The notes under the pieces are model-generated. The model was not told where the DNA came from. It saw nothing but the letters and a program-made list of their open reading frames with translations, and made no database searches. Made by a program: the position numbers and the translations under genes. Source: Halobacteriovorax sp. (lineage in GTDB: Bacteria; Bdellovibrionota; Bacteriovoracia; Bacteriovoracales; Bacteriovoracaceae). From it: a DNA stretch of 32,005 nt. Below, one piece after another: positions 1 to 5,377 of the stretch. Numbering within the stretch: position 1 is the stretch's first letter; each line of letters begins with the position of its first letter. The stretch spans positions 1-32,005 of the forward strand of contig JAIFLR010000070.1 of the NCBI GenBank assembly GCA_020048985.1. The letters run 5' to 3'.

Positions 1-205
1 TTTTATAGGCAAAAGCCCTTTCTATTAGGGCGATAGTCGAATTCAGAAGGTGGGGAGCAGCTTTTAGGGTGGTTATTTTCATAATTCATTATGCTGGCTT
101 TAATTCTTTTTGCCCCGGCAATATTTTCCGAGACTTTAAAAAGCCATTAAAATCAGCGACTTGGGCGGGTGTGAAAAGAAAGTGTAGAAAGTTTGTACAA
201 AAAAC
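1..205. other. Non-coding start of window with a short hairpin
   Basis: I see no supportable gene here. A short inverted repeat, GCCCT (15-19), seven-base loop, AGGGC (27-31), could fold on either strand; read on the minus strand it is followed by four Ts, so it might be a weak terminator, but no minus-strand gene leads into it. The rest is AT-rich sequence upstream of the flagellin promoter. Confidence 0.4.
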
Positions 206-232
206 TAAAGTCCTTTTGCATTCTGTCGAAAT
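206..232 (+). promoter_or_regulatory. Sigma28 (FliA)-like promoter of the first flagellin gene
   Basis: TAAAGTCC at 206-213, an 11-base spacer and GTCGAAAT at 225-232 match the flagellar sigma28 layout TAAAGTTT-N11-GCCGATAA. The spacing is exact, with 6/8 matches in the -35 and 5/8 in the -10. Transcription would start near 239-240, giving a leader of about 73 bases before the flagellin ATG at 313. Late flagellin genes are classic sigma28 targets, which supports the call despite the imperfect -10. Confidence 0.55.
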
Positions 233-239
233 GTTAAGC

Positions 240-309
240 ATGAATTCCAATTATGGATTTCATCGCTCCTCTCAAGGATTGAGAACGAGTGAAACCCAAT
301 CAAGGAGGA
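240..309 (+). promoter_or_regulatory. Structured flagellin leader with two CsrA-like GGA sites
   Basis: Two hairpins are visible. The first, ATGAATTCC (240-248) with GGATTTCAT (255-263), has one mismatch and sits at the predicted 5' end of the RNA. The second is a perfect six-base stem TCTCAA (270-275) and TTGAGA (279-284) whose whole loop is GGA. A second GGA lies in CAAGGAGGA at 301-309, which is also the Shine-Dalgarno. One looped GGA plus one on the ribosome site is the arrangement known from CsrA control of Bacillus subtilis hag. Binding here is inferred. Confidence 0.45.
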
Positions 310-312
310 TTT

Positions 313-1161
313 ATGGGTTTGAGGATTAACACTAACGTTTCATCGCTAAACGCGCAGAGAAACTTAGGTACTACTAAACTGTCTCAGAACAAAGTTTTGG
401 AGCAGTTGTCATCTGGTCAGCGTATTAACCGTGCAGGCGATGATGCTGCAGGACTCGCGATCTCAGAAAACTTGAAAGCACAAATTCGTGGTTTAGGTCA
501 GGCAGAAAGAAATGCTCAAGACGGTGTGTCTTTGGTGCAGATCGCTGAAGGTGCCTTGGCTGAAGTCGGAAACATTATGATCCGTCTCCGGGAACTAGCA
601 GTACAAGCTGCTTCTGATACTATCGGGCCAACAGAAAGAAAATTCCTTAACGTTGAATTTGAACAGTTAACTTCAGAAGTAGATCGTATTGCGAACTCTA
701 CTGAATTTAACAGAGTTCCACTTCTTAACGGTACAGGTTCTGTGTTTGATATTCAGATCGGTACACGAAATGACCCTTTATCAGATCGATTAACTTTTGA
801 CGCTTCTTCAGCAGATGTAAACGTTGCGGCCCTAGGTCTTAACTTAGCTTCTGTTTCTGATAAAATCTCGGCCCAGAACTCATTGGCAGCGATTGACCAA
901 GCGATTCAGAACGTTTCTGGTATCAGAGCTGACTTCGGTGCTCTTCAGAACCGTCTACAGTCGACGATTAATAACATTCAGATCTCAAATGAAAACTTAT
1001 CAGCAGCTAATTCACGTATTCGTGACACTGATATCGCTTCAGCAACTTCTGAATTGACTAGAACGAACATCTTGATGCAAGCAGGTACATCGGTACTGGC
1101 TCAAGCGAACCAGTCTACGACGAATGCTCTTACTCTTATTAACGCCGCTTCTCAGGGGTAA
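313..1161 (+). CDS. fliC: Flagellin (first of two tandem copies)
   Basis: This 282-residue protein is a short flagellin, the subunit that polymerises into the flagellar filament after export by the flagellar type III apparatus. It has the conserved N-terminal D0/D1 region (MGLRINTNVSSLNAQRNL, then the LSSGQRINRAGDDAAGLAIS segment around residues 35-55) and the conserved C-terminal coiled region (AANSRIRDTDIA, then SVLAQANQ near the end). The middle is only a short spacer, so the variable D2/D3 domains are essentially absent. An upstream in-frame ATG at 289 is rejected because the AAGGAGG at 302-308 sits just before the ATG at 313 and flagellins begin MGxRINTN. A sigma28-like promoter lies upstream and a paralogue follows at 1351. 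Confidence 0.96.
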   Translation: MGLRINTNVSSLNAQRNLGTTKLSQNKVLEQLSSGQRINRAGDDAAGLAISENLKAQIRGLGQAERNAQDGVSLVQIAEGALAEVGNIMIRLRELAVQAASDTIGPTERKFLNVEFEQLTSEVDRIANSTEFNRVPLLNGTGSVFDIQIGTRNDPLSDRLTFDASSADVNVAALGLNLASVSDKISAQNSLAAIDQAIQNVSGIRADFGALQNRLQSTINNIQISNENLSAANSRIRDTDIASATSELTRTNILMQAGTSVLAQANQSTTNALTLINAASQG

Positions 1162-1278
1162 TCCCCCTGAGGCGTAGGCCTTAAGAGTCAGCACTGATGT
1201 AAAACGAATCCTGCAAAACTTGTAGTGGGTGTACTAACGAGTTGATTTGCTTCGAGCAGTGTTTTTATTAAAAAACAC
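1147..1278 (+). terminator. Hairpins between the two flagellin genes (weak terminator or mRNA stabiliser)
   Basis: CTCAGGGG (1151-1158) pairs with CCCCTGAG (1164-1171) across the stop codon of the first flagellin, with no T-run after it. Further on, GTGTTTTT (1259-1266) pairs perfectly with AAAAACAC (1271-1278) around the loop ATTA. Neither is a classic strong terminator. They may protect the abundant upstream mRNA or reduce read-through into the second flagellin, for which I see no convincing promoter of its own. Confidence 0.4.
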
Positions 1279-1311
1279 AAAACAACCAAGGGCGACAAGA
1301 TGTCCCCTAAC

Positions 1312-1344
1312 TGAACATGGAGGTTCACAATGCTAACAGGAGAT
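1312..1344 (+). promoter_or_regulatory. CsrA-like double GGA site in the leader of the second flagellin
   Basis: TGAAC (1312-1316) and GTTCA (1323-1327) form a hairpin with loop ATGGAG. The segment ACATGGAGGT (1315-1324) fits the CsrA consensus ACANGGANGU at every fixed position. A second GGA, ACAGGAGAT at 1336-1344, is the Shine-Dalgarno of the flagellin starting at 1351. This repeats the two-site design seen before the first flagellin. Function is inferred from the motif and the gene type. Confidence 0.45.
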
Positions 1345-1347
1345 TAA
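1330..1347 (+). CDS. Possible five-codon leader ORF (MLTGD)
   Basis: A tiny ORF ATG-CTA-ACA-GGA-GAT-TAA has its own TGGAGG six bases upstream (1318-1323), runs across the Shine-Dalgarno of the second flagellin and stops three bases before the flagellin ATG at 1351. Translating it would open or occupy the flagellin ribosome site, so it could couple or tune flagellin translation. It may also be a chance ORF; conservation is the only real test. Confidence 0.25.
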   Translation: MLTGD

Positions 1348-1350
1348 AAC

Positions 1351-2184
1351 ATGGGTATGAGAATAAATACGAACATTTCGAGCTTAGCGGCTCAACGTGC
1401 TCTAGGTGTTACTAAGAATAACTTGGACAATAACTTTAGAAAGTTGTCCACCGGTGAACGGATAACTCGCGCGGCTGACGACGCAGCTGGATTAGCAATC
1501 AGTGAAAAACTGAAAGCACACATCCGGGGTCTCAGACAAGCAAAGAGGAACTCAGATGACGGTATATCGCTTGTACAGACAGCTGAAGGTGGCCTCAACG
1601 AAGTATCCAGTATCATCATTCGTCTCAGGGAGCTTGCCATTCAAGCAGCCTCTGATACTGTCGGCGACACTGAAAGGAATTTTTCTGACATCGAGTTTCA
1701 GAATCTTAAAGACGAAATTCAACGAATTTCAAAAGGTTCAGAGTTCAATGGTAGAAAACTTCTTGATGGAACAGGCGGGCTGGTCGAAATCCAAGTCGGG
1801 ATCCACAACGATCCCACACAAGACAGGATTAAGTACGACTCTACTCACACTGATTCATCCCTTGAATCGATTGGCCTCATCGGTGAGACCATTAGCAACA
1901 AGGAAGGCGCTCAGCTATCATTGCAAAAGCTTGATGACGCTTTGGTACGGATCAACGGAGTCCGTGCTAACCTCGGGGCACTACAGAATCGTCTTCAATC
2001 TGCCAGCAACACAATTGCTGTCTCTGAAGAGAACTTTAGCGCTGCCAACTCCCGCATCCGCGATGTTGATGTTGCGGCCGAGACAGCTGATATGGCGAAG
2101 AATAACATTCTAACCCAGGCAGGTGTTTCAGTCCTAGCGCAAGCGAATCAAAACGCAAACGCTGCCCTTAAGTTGATTGGCTAA
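1351..2184 (+). CDS. Flagellin (second tandem copy)
   Basis: A 277-residue flagellin paralogous to the gene at 313. It keeps the N-terminal MGMRINTNISSLAAQRAL, the LSTGERITRAADDAAGLAIS segment and the C-terminal AANSRIRDVDVA...SVLAQANQNANAALKLIG, and it also lacks a large variable middle domain. The divergence between the copies is spread over the whole gene, which suggests an old duplication and possibly different positions in the filament. The start is set by AGGAG at 1338-1342 and the MGxRINTN start typical of the family. The upstream leader carries a looped GGA site and a five-codon ORF. A strong terminator follows at 2200, so the flagellin unit ends here. Confidence 0.96.
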   Translation: MGMRINTNISSLAAQRALGVTKNNLDNNFRKLSTGERITRAADDAAGLAISEKLKAHIRGLRQAKRNSDDGISLVQTAEGGLNEVSSIIIRLRELAIQAASDTVGDTERNFSDIEFQNLKDEIQRISKGSEFNGRKLLDGTGGLVEIQVGIHNDPTQDRIKYDSTHTDSSLESIGLIGETISNKEGAQLSLQKLDDALVRINGVRANLGALQNRLQSASNTIAVSEENFSAANSRIRDVDVAAETADMAKNNILTQAGVSVLAQANQNANAALKLIG

Positions 2185-2199
2185 TTACACACCCACTTA

Positions 2200-2236
2200 C
2201 CTTCCCCTGAATGGGGGAAGGTTTTTTATTTTTCCT
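2200..2236 (+). terminator. Intrinsic terminator after the flagellins
   Basis: CCTTCCCC (2200-2207) pairs with GGGGAAGG (2214-2221) around a six-base loop and is followed by TTTTTT at 2222-2227 and more Ts, a textbook rho-independent terminator. Confidence 0.9.
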
Positions 2237-2247
2237 TTTCCTTTCTG

Positions 2248-2256
2248 TGATAAAAT
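2248..2256 (+). promoter_or_regulatory. Extended -10 promoter, probably for a leaderless mRNA
   Basis: TGATAAAAT (TG-N-TAAAAT) is a good extended -10 box. Its end lies seven bases before the ATG at 2263, so transcription would start at or next to the start codon. No Shine-Dalgarno precedes that ATG, which agrees with a leaderless transcript. Confidence 0.5.
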
Positions 2257-2262
2257 CATTCC

Positions 2263-3198
2263 ATGAAGAAAACCGTCCTTATTTTTGGTATATCCTCCTT
2301 CGTAGGGTCAAATCTCGCTCTTGCTTTAAAAGATGAATATAGAGTGATTGGAACGTATTTCAAAAATTCCGTCGCGATAGACGGCATTACTTGTTATCCC
2401 TGTGACGTTTTAAAAAAAGAATATGTGTCTAATTTAATCGGATTAATCAAACCGGATTTTACGATTTATGCTATCGGACTTAGTTCATTAACTGAATGTA
2501 AACTGAATCCTAAGATGGCAGACGCCCTCAATTCAACCGGTGCCGTAAATGTCTGTACTGCTTCTGAGAGATACAATTCCAAGTTCGTCTATATTTCATC
2601 CTCATATGTTTTGGGCGGAGAAGATCAATTGTACAAGGAAGGGGATACACCATTTCCTAGTACGGCCTATGGAAATAGCCTCTCTTCTTCGGAGTTTTAT
2701 ATTCAGCGCTCTTGCTTAAATTATCTTATTCTTCGCTGTTCTCCACTTTATGGAAGAAGCTATGGACCCAAACACCCTAATTGGTTCGAGGTTGTTCAGG
2801 CAGCTTTGGCGCAAAATCGGCAAGTGATGGCGGACGATACAGTTGTAACTGGATTTTTAGACATCGTGATTTTGGGAAGAATTATCAAATCTATCCTTGG
2901 TTCAAATGTTACCAATCGTCTTTTTCAGATCTCTTCCCGAGACTGCTTAACTCGATTTGAGTTTGCCTCAAAAATAGCGAAAGCATTTAAGAAGGATGAG
3001 AATCTTATCCAGCGGACAAGTCTCCCTTTTCCCAATGAATCAAGCAAATCAAAGATTGGTGCCAAGTCTGCTTCTACCACATATTGCTTTCGCATGGACA
3101 CGGCCAATATCGAGGAATTTTTGGGTCTTAAAATGCCATCAGTAGATGAGTCCATCCAGTTGACCGCGAAACGTTTGGATGGCGAGAGTTTAGCGTGA
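2263..3198 (+). CDS. NAD(P)-dependent sugar epimerase/dehydratase-like SDR protein (RmlD-like), atypical active site
   Basis: This 311-residue protein has the fold pattern of extended short-chain dehydrogenases of the RmlD/dTDP-4-dehydrorhamnose reductase type: an N-terminal nucleotide-binding strand-loop (VLIFGISSFVGSNLA, residues 5-19), a CDV turn after the second strand, YISSSYVLGGE (110-120) and a Tyr at 136 in YGNSL. The usual catalytic YxxxK is broken because position 140 is Leu rather than Lys, and the dinucleotide motif is GxSSFVG rather than GxxGxxG. It may therefore be non-catalytic or act by a changed mechanism. It follows the flagellins, so a role in flagellin or surface glycan decoration is conceivable but unproven. 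The start is the ATG just after an extended -10 box; the 3' end overlaps the next gene by 9 bases tail to tail. Confidence 0.75.
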   Translation: MKKTVLIFGISSFVGSNLALALKDEYRVIGTYFKNSVAIDGITCYPCDVLKKEYVSNLIGLIKPDFTIYAIGLSSLTECKLNPKMADALNSTGAVNVCTASERYNSKFVYISSSYVLGGEDQLYKEGDTPFPSTAYGNSLSSSEFYIQRSCLNYLILRCSPLYGRSYGPKHPNWFEVVQAALAQNRQVMADDTVVTGFLDIVILGRIIKSILGSNVTNRLFQISSRDCLTRFEFASKIAKAFKKDENLIQRTSLPFPNESSKSKIGAKSASTTYCFRMDTANIEEFLGLKMPSVDESIQLTAKRLDGESLA

Positions 3199-3720
3199 TG
3201 AGTTTTTAATAAACTCAGTGAGGTAATACTTAACGAGTGGCTCGATCTCAACTGGCTCACCTTGAAATCTCCAGGTGATGTTGTTGAAAGGACCTACGTG
3301 AGCTTTTATTTCATGAATGGCGTGAACGGACTGATTTTCATTCGCTAATCGAGCAGCAAATAAACCACCATTGTTGGAAAGAAACCCGATGCTAATAACG
3401 TCAGGTGAGCGACGTGCAATAATGAGTTTCAATGAATTACGGAATAGCATGAAGTCGTTTACCGTATTTGAAATACGGAAGACTTTAATCGCGCGATTTC
3501 CATCACGGTTGCTACGGTATTGATTAAAAAGAGAAGTGTAGAACTCAAAACGGTCTTTCAGTTTATTCACAAAGTTCAAAGAAGACTCTTCGAGTAAGGC
3601 CTGAGTATTAAGGTGATCATTAAAACGGATGATTCCCGACTCCTCCATGTTCACTTCTTCAAGTGCCAAAGATTCAATCCAAGAAACATTTTGATAATCA
3701 TTTACGTTAATGAATTCCAT
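3190..3720 (-). CDS. Conserved-looking protein of unknown function downstream of 6S RNA
   Basis: I do not recognise this 176-residue soluble protein. It has no signal peptide or membrane segment. The N-terminal third is acidic and helical-looking; the middle carries FRISNTVNDFMLFRNSLKL and the C-terminal part is beta-rich (VISIGFLSNNGG, then HEIKAHVGPFNNITWRFQGEPVEIEPLV, from about residue 105 to 160). No clear Shine-Dalgarno precedes the ATG at 3720. It starts about 52 bases after the end of the 6S RNA on the same strand, so it may be read from the 6S promoter, as ygfA follows ssrS in Escherichia coli. Its coding strand and clean full-length frame support a real gene. Confidence 0.7.
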   Translation of the reverse strand: MEFINVNDYQNVSWIESLALEEVNMEESGIIRFNDHLNTQALLEESSLNFVNKLKDRFEFYTSLFNQYRSNRDGNRAIKVFRISNTVNDFMLFRNSLKLIIARRSPDVISIGFLSNNGGLFAARLANENQSVHAIHEIKAHVGPFNNITWRFQGEPVEIEPLVKYYLTEFIKNSSR

Positions 3721-3772
3721 ATTTTAATTGTTTGGTTTTGGACTTACAACGTCAAGAGAAGAATTGCGAAAA

Positions 3773-3960
3773 GAGGTCCGGGTGAAGGCTTTAAACGGTT
3801 TCGTCCCCCTAGATAACTAGGTGGGCGCAATTAGTAATCACTTTAGGCTTCTCACATTCTGACTTAATACTAAGACAGGCAAGCTTGCACACCGTGACCA
3901 GGGACCGCTCCCGAATAAAAAATCGTAGGGGCGAAACTTAATGTCTTACACCCCGGACCC
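3773..3960 (-). ncRNA. ssrS: 6S RNA (ssrS)
   Basis: This gene-free stretch encodes a probable 188-base 6S RNA, which binds sigma70-RNA polymerase as a promoter mimic. On the minus strand the 5' end GGTCCGGGGTG pairs with the 3' end CACCCGGACC, with one bulged base, closing the molecule. Just inside, GTTTCG-CCCC pairs with GGGG-CGAAAC. The region towards the apical arm contains GAGAAGCC, as in the Escherichia coli 6S RNA. The 3' side of the central region carries CACCTAG...CTAGGGGG, which can form the small hairpin seen in 6S RNAs. Length is close to the 184 bases of E. coli 6S. A -10 box sits seven bases upstream of the predicted 5' G. A covariance-model search would settle it. Confidence 0.72.
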
Positions 3961-3966
3961 ATAATT

Positions 3967-3972
3967 ATTATA
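3967..3972 (-). promoter_or_regulatory. -10 box of the 6S RNA promoter
   Basis: TATAAT on the minus strand (3972 down to 3967) ends seven bases before the G at 3960 that begins the closing stem of the 6S RNA. No good -35 is seen at 16-18 bases (AACCAC/TAACCA). The 129 bases between here and the promoter at 4099 hold no gene I can support. Confidence 0.55.
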
Positions 3973-4098
3973 TCGCATTTTACGGCCGGTGGTTATAGGC
4001 AACATTCAACAAAAGTTGGCACCTCTTACATTAATGTGCCTTGAGAATTCATATAGTTATAAACGCAAGAGCAAAAAACGAGTATTTAGTACGCGTCG

Positions 4099-4107
4099 TG
4101 TTATAAT
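4099..4107 (+). promoter_or_regulatory. Extended -10 promoter of the Tad pilus locus
   Basis: TGTTATAAT is a perfect extended -10 (TG-N-TATAAT). Transcription would start near 4114 and give a leader of about 75 bases before the pilin ATG at 4189. That leader contains GGA four times and a partly complementary pair, CCTAAAGT (4132-4139) and ACTTAGG (4163-4169), while CCTTT (4172-4176) can pair with AAAGG of the Shine-Dalgarno. Confidence 0.6.
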
Positions 4108-4133
4108 GAGAAATATAAAAAGTTGAAGGATCC

Positions 4134-4161
4134 TAAAGTTTTCTGCGGATACGGACGATAA
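4134..4161 (+). promoter_or_regulatory. Sigma28 (FliA)-like promoter upstream of the Flp pilin
   Basis: TAAAGTTT (4134-4141) matches the sigma28 -35 at all eight bases. After a 12-base spacer, GACGATAA (4154-4161) matches GCCGATAA at seven of eight. The spacer is one base longer than the enterobacterial N11. A near-identical element with the same N12 spacing lies before the RHS gene at 11892. Transcription would begin near 4168, 20 bases before the pilin ATG, leaving just room for the Shine-Dalgarno. It lies inside the leader made from the upstream extended -10 promoter. Confidence 0.55.
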
Positions 4162-4188
4162 GACTTAGGTACCTTTAAAGGGGAGTTT

Positions 4189-4398
4189 ATGAAGCAAAAA
4201 TTTATTGCTTACTTAAAAGATGAAAGCGGACAGACTTCTACCGAGTATATTCTGCTCGTAGCCGTTGCCGCAGCAATCGTTATCAAGTTCAAGGGCGCAA
4301 TTACCAAACAACTCATGGGTGATGATGGTACAGGCGGTATCCTTGGTGACGTGATGGGTGGCGTTTCTAAAAATATCCAAAGCGATCTATTGCAATAG
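4189..4398 (+). CDS. flp: Flp-type (Tad, type IVb) major pilin candidate
   Basis: A 69-residue prepilin. The 14-residue charged leader ends in Gly (ESG), followed by QTSTEYILLVAVAAAIVI: cleavage after Gly14 with Glu at +5 and a hydrophobic stretch is the class III / Flp prepilin signature. The mature protein would be about 55 residues, ending in a Gly-rich tail (DGTGGILGDVMGG). As the first gene of the Tad locus, with its own promoters, a good Shine-Dalgarno (AAAGGGGAG) and a hairpin just after it, it is the likely major pilin. The prepilin peptidase at 4664 would process it at the inner membrane. Confidence 0.88.
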   Translation: MKQKFIAYLKDESGQTSTEYILLVAVAAAIVIKFKGAITKQLMGDDGTGGILGDVMGGVSKNIQSDLLQ

Positions 4399-4425
4399 TA
4401 GGCAGGGATTCATTCCCTTGCCTAC
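4398..4425 (+). terminator. Hairpin after the pilin gene (attenuator or 3' stabiliser)
   Basis: GTAGGCA-GGGA (4398-4408) pairs with TCCC-T-TGCCTAC (4414-4425) with one bulged base, starting at the pilin stop codon. No T-run follows, so it more likely protects the pilin mRNA or partly limits read-through, setting the pilin high relative to the downstream genes. Confidence 0.55.
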
Positions 4426-4451
4426 TCTGTAGTTCGTGTTAACATCTTTGG

Positions 4452-4667
4452 ATGAAGTCATCTCGTCGTGGACAAGCGACTGTAGAATATATTTTTATCC
4501 TCGCGTTCATTTTATTTCTTGGTGTCAAGATCACTAGTCTATTTACTGGTTTTTTCCGCGATTCCATGGGGAATGTGGGCCACGTTTTATCAACTAACGT
4601 CACGGTCGGTGTGTGCGCTCATGAATGCTTCTTTGCGGGCTACGTGAACGGTTACGAGGGTCCATGA
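4452..4667 (+). CDS. Flp-like minor prepilin
   Basis: A 71-residue protein with a seven-residue basic leader (MKSSRRG) followed by QATVEYIFILAFILFLGVKI, a class III prepilin signal with Gly at -1 and Glu at +5. The C-terminal part contains two cysteines (VCAHEC) that could form a disulphide in the periplasm. It is likely a minor pilin or pseudopilin of the Tad machine. The Shine-Dalgarno is poor, so it may be translated less than the upstream pilin. Its stop overlaps the ATG of the prepilin peptidase gene (ATGA), implying translational coupling. Confidence 0.75.
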   Translation: MKSSRRGQATVEYIFILAFILFLGVKITSLFTGFFRDSMGNVGHVLSTNVTVGVCAHECFFAGYVNGYEGP

Positions 4668-5029
4668 TCGCTTGGATCTATGTCATGACCTTGGTTGAGT
4701 TATCAGTGGTGTCCTGGTTGGATATCAAAGTCAAAAAAATTTCAAATCTCTGGCCTATCATCAACTTACTTTTAAGTATTGGTCTGCGTTTTATTTACCC
4801 TGACCTTTATCCATGGGAGTGGGCGAGTCTGCTTTTCCCTGCTGGCTGGATTGTGGTGGGTTTTCTCCTGTTTCTGGTAGGAATTATGGGAGCAGGTGAT
4901 AGTAAATTTCTGGCCTCCCTTTTTCTGCTGATTCCTCTGGAGCAGCATTCTGCGATGTTTGAAAAAGTTCTATATACGACTCTTGTTGTCGGACTCATGA
5001 TGCTCACTTTGCATCAGATCGAGTTTTAG
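4664..5029 (+). CDS. cpaA: Prepilin peptidase, A24 family (TadV/CpaA)
   Basis: A 121-residue polytopic inner-membrane aspartic protease that would cleave the class III prepilin leaders encoded around it. The two catalytic Asp motifs are visible: SWLDIKVKKISN with Asp20 and GAGDSK with Asp79 of the GxGD motif. It has the short form typical of TadV/CpaA, without the N-terminal methyltransferase domain of PilD. The start at 4664 is chosen over the ATG at 4625 because it overlaps the previous stop as ATGA, follows GAGGG at 4656-4660 and removes a non-family N-terminal extension. It sits between prepilin genes. Confidence 0.88.
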   Translation: MIAWIYVMTLVELSVVSWLDIKVKKISNLWPIINLLLSIGLRFIYPDLYPWEWASLLFPAGWIVVGFLLFLVGIMGAGDSKFLASLFLLIPLEQHSAMFEKVLYTTLVVGLMMLTLHQIEF

Positions 5030-5077
5030 TTTTGCTCCGGTCATATTACTTGCGTGGATACTGTTAGGAGTTGAGTT

Positions 5078-5377
5078 TTGGAAGTGAAAAATCAGCAAGG
5101 ACAAACAGTAGTTGAGTACATTTTGCTGCTGGCTGTGGCGATGTCGTTGATAGTTACATTCTATAGGAGTGCTACTTTCCAAAGAATGTTCGGGACGCAA
5201 GGAGAGTTAGGAAAACTTTACAAGCTTGATTCTGAGTGGGGCTATCGTCATGCTTCGATGACTGGAAGAGTAACCGAAACAAATGAGCCCAAAGCTTCCG
5301 CCGAAGACCACGCTTCCTATTATAATGCACTCAAAAGTGAGACCCATTTTTTTGGTCCAAGTGATCCCTACAAATGA
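5078..5377 (+). CDS. Prepilin-like protein with class III signal
   Basis: A 99-residue protein with leader MEVKNQQG followed by QTVVEYILLLAVAMSLIV, again Gly at -1 and Glu at +5. The mature part is longer than Flp and has a soluble C-terminal region rich in charged residues (residues 45-99), so it is better seen as a minor pilin/pseudopilin. The start is probably the TTG at 5078, seven bases after AGGAG (5066-5070); the GTG at 5084 is the alternative and would shorten the leader by two residues. Its stop overlaps the next ATG (ATGA). Confidence 0.75.
   Translation: MEVKNQQGQTVVEYILLLAVAMSLIVTFYRSATFQRMFGTQGELGKLYKLDSEWGYRHASMTGRVTETNEPKASAEDHASYYNALKSETHFFGPSDPYK

Noticed and set aside
69..329. 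An 86-codon ORF reaching into the flagellin start
   Set aside because: It covers the flagellin promoter, leader and ribosome site, has no ribosome site itself and its sequence looks non-coding.
1235..1261. Sigma28 promoter for the second flagellin (TAACGAGT ... TTCGAGCA)
   Set aside because: Spacing and both boxes are poor; read-through from the first flagellin is simpler.
1556..2113. A 185-codon ORF inside the second flagellin in another frame
   Set aside because: It is a shadow of the conserved flagellin frame; the composition and lack of ribosome site do not support it.
3773..3960. tmRNA or RNase P RNA in the gene-free stretch
   Set aside because: Too short for either, no tRNA-like CCA end or tag reading frame, and none of the RNase P conserved blocks; the 6S pairing fits instead.
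4114..4188. Cyclic-di-GMP riboswitch in the pilin leader
   Set aside because: The conserved GEMM core sequences are not present.
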